Part shown: in pieces, positions 5,620 to 5,671 of the stretch
Numbering within the stretch: the stretch's first letter is position 1
How the letters are laid out: every line of letters begins with the position of its first letter
Assembly: GCA_964649895.1 (NCBI GenBank)
Contig: CAZYRX010000086.1
Location: 1 to 5,671, forward strand
DNA from: Halanaerobium sp964649895
Lineage (GTDB): Bacteria > Bacillota > Halanaerobiia > Halanaerobiales > Halanaerobiaceae
DNA length: 5,671 nt
Direction of reading: 5' to 3'
Translations under genes and position numbers: made by a program
The notes under the pieces: generated by a model
Seen by the model: the letters and a program-made list of their open reading frames with translations, nothing else
What the model was told of the DNA's origin: nothing
Database searches by the model: none

Positions 5620-5671
5620 GGCTCTTCGCTATTTAGTGTGGGTAACCCAAATGGTATATATTAACATTAAT
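5620..5671. mobile_element. Probable terminal end of an ISL3-family insertion sequence (continues beyond window)
   Basis: The segment begins GGCTCTTCGCT, the start I associate with terminal inverted repeats of ISL3-family elements (commonly GGCTCTT...). It lies 46 bp after the MerR stop, and the 11-bp inverted repeat TGGGTAACCCA (5639-5649) lies just inside. ISL3 elements make 8-bp target duplications in AT-rich DNA, and the bases before 5620 are AT-rich, but the other end and the transposase are outside the window, so neither duplication nor orientation can be verified. The 5574-5619 gap before it holds no visible hairpin or gene. Confidence 0.5.

Noticed and set aside
1..5671. CRISPR array, tRNA or rRNA genes
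   Set aside because: No regularly spaced direct repeats apart from the 10-bp tandem repeat, and no cloverleaf or rRNA-like sequence noticed on either strand.

Overview
The window is AT-rich and all recognisable genes lie on the + strand. Strong purine-rich Shine-Dalgarno (SD) sites, a TTG start and A/T-biased codons suggest a low-GC Gram-positive (Firmicutes-type) bacterium. The style resembles Halanaerobium-like anaerobes, but that genus-level guess is impression only, since no phylogenetic marker is complete here.

Layout: (1) The left edge holds the last ~50 codons of the ribosome-assembly GTPase RsgA, closed by a good intrinsic terminator. (2) Next come a GNAT acetyltransferase starting at TTG and a small multi-pass isoprenylcysteine-methyltransferase-family (ICMT/PEMT-like) protein. 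(3) From about 1476 to 1883 lies the headless remnant of a DJ-1/PfpI-family gene, which has no start codon and has Phe where the nucleophile Cys should be. (4) A co-directional group follows: a CPBP (CAAX-type) membrane protease, a small DUF1801-like protein, a flavodoxin and a medium-chain NAD(P)H-dependent oxidoreductase. The last two are only 14 nt apart and probably co-transcribed. (5) A 10-bp tandem repeat spans the oxidoreductase stop codon. It is followed by a MerR-type regulator gene with two MerR-like DNA-binding domains, broken by a one-base deletion and apparently lacking a usable start. (6) The right edge carries GGCTCTTCGCT, which looks like the terminal inverted repeat of an ISL3-family insertion sequence running out of the window.

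The flavodoxin and oxidoreductase are the only neighbours with an evident biochemical link (flavin and nicotinamide redox chemistry), and the MerR gene downstream is a plausible former regulator of them. Otherwise this looks like a loosely organised accessory segment in decay. Three genes (rsgA tail, DJ-1/PfpI, merR) carry apparent lesions, and a probable IS end lies at one border. I found no CRISPR array, tRNA, rRNA or clearly new defence or mobile system. The most distinctive item is the double-MerR-domain regulator.
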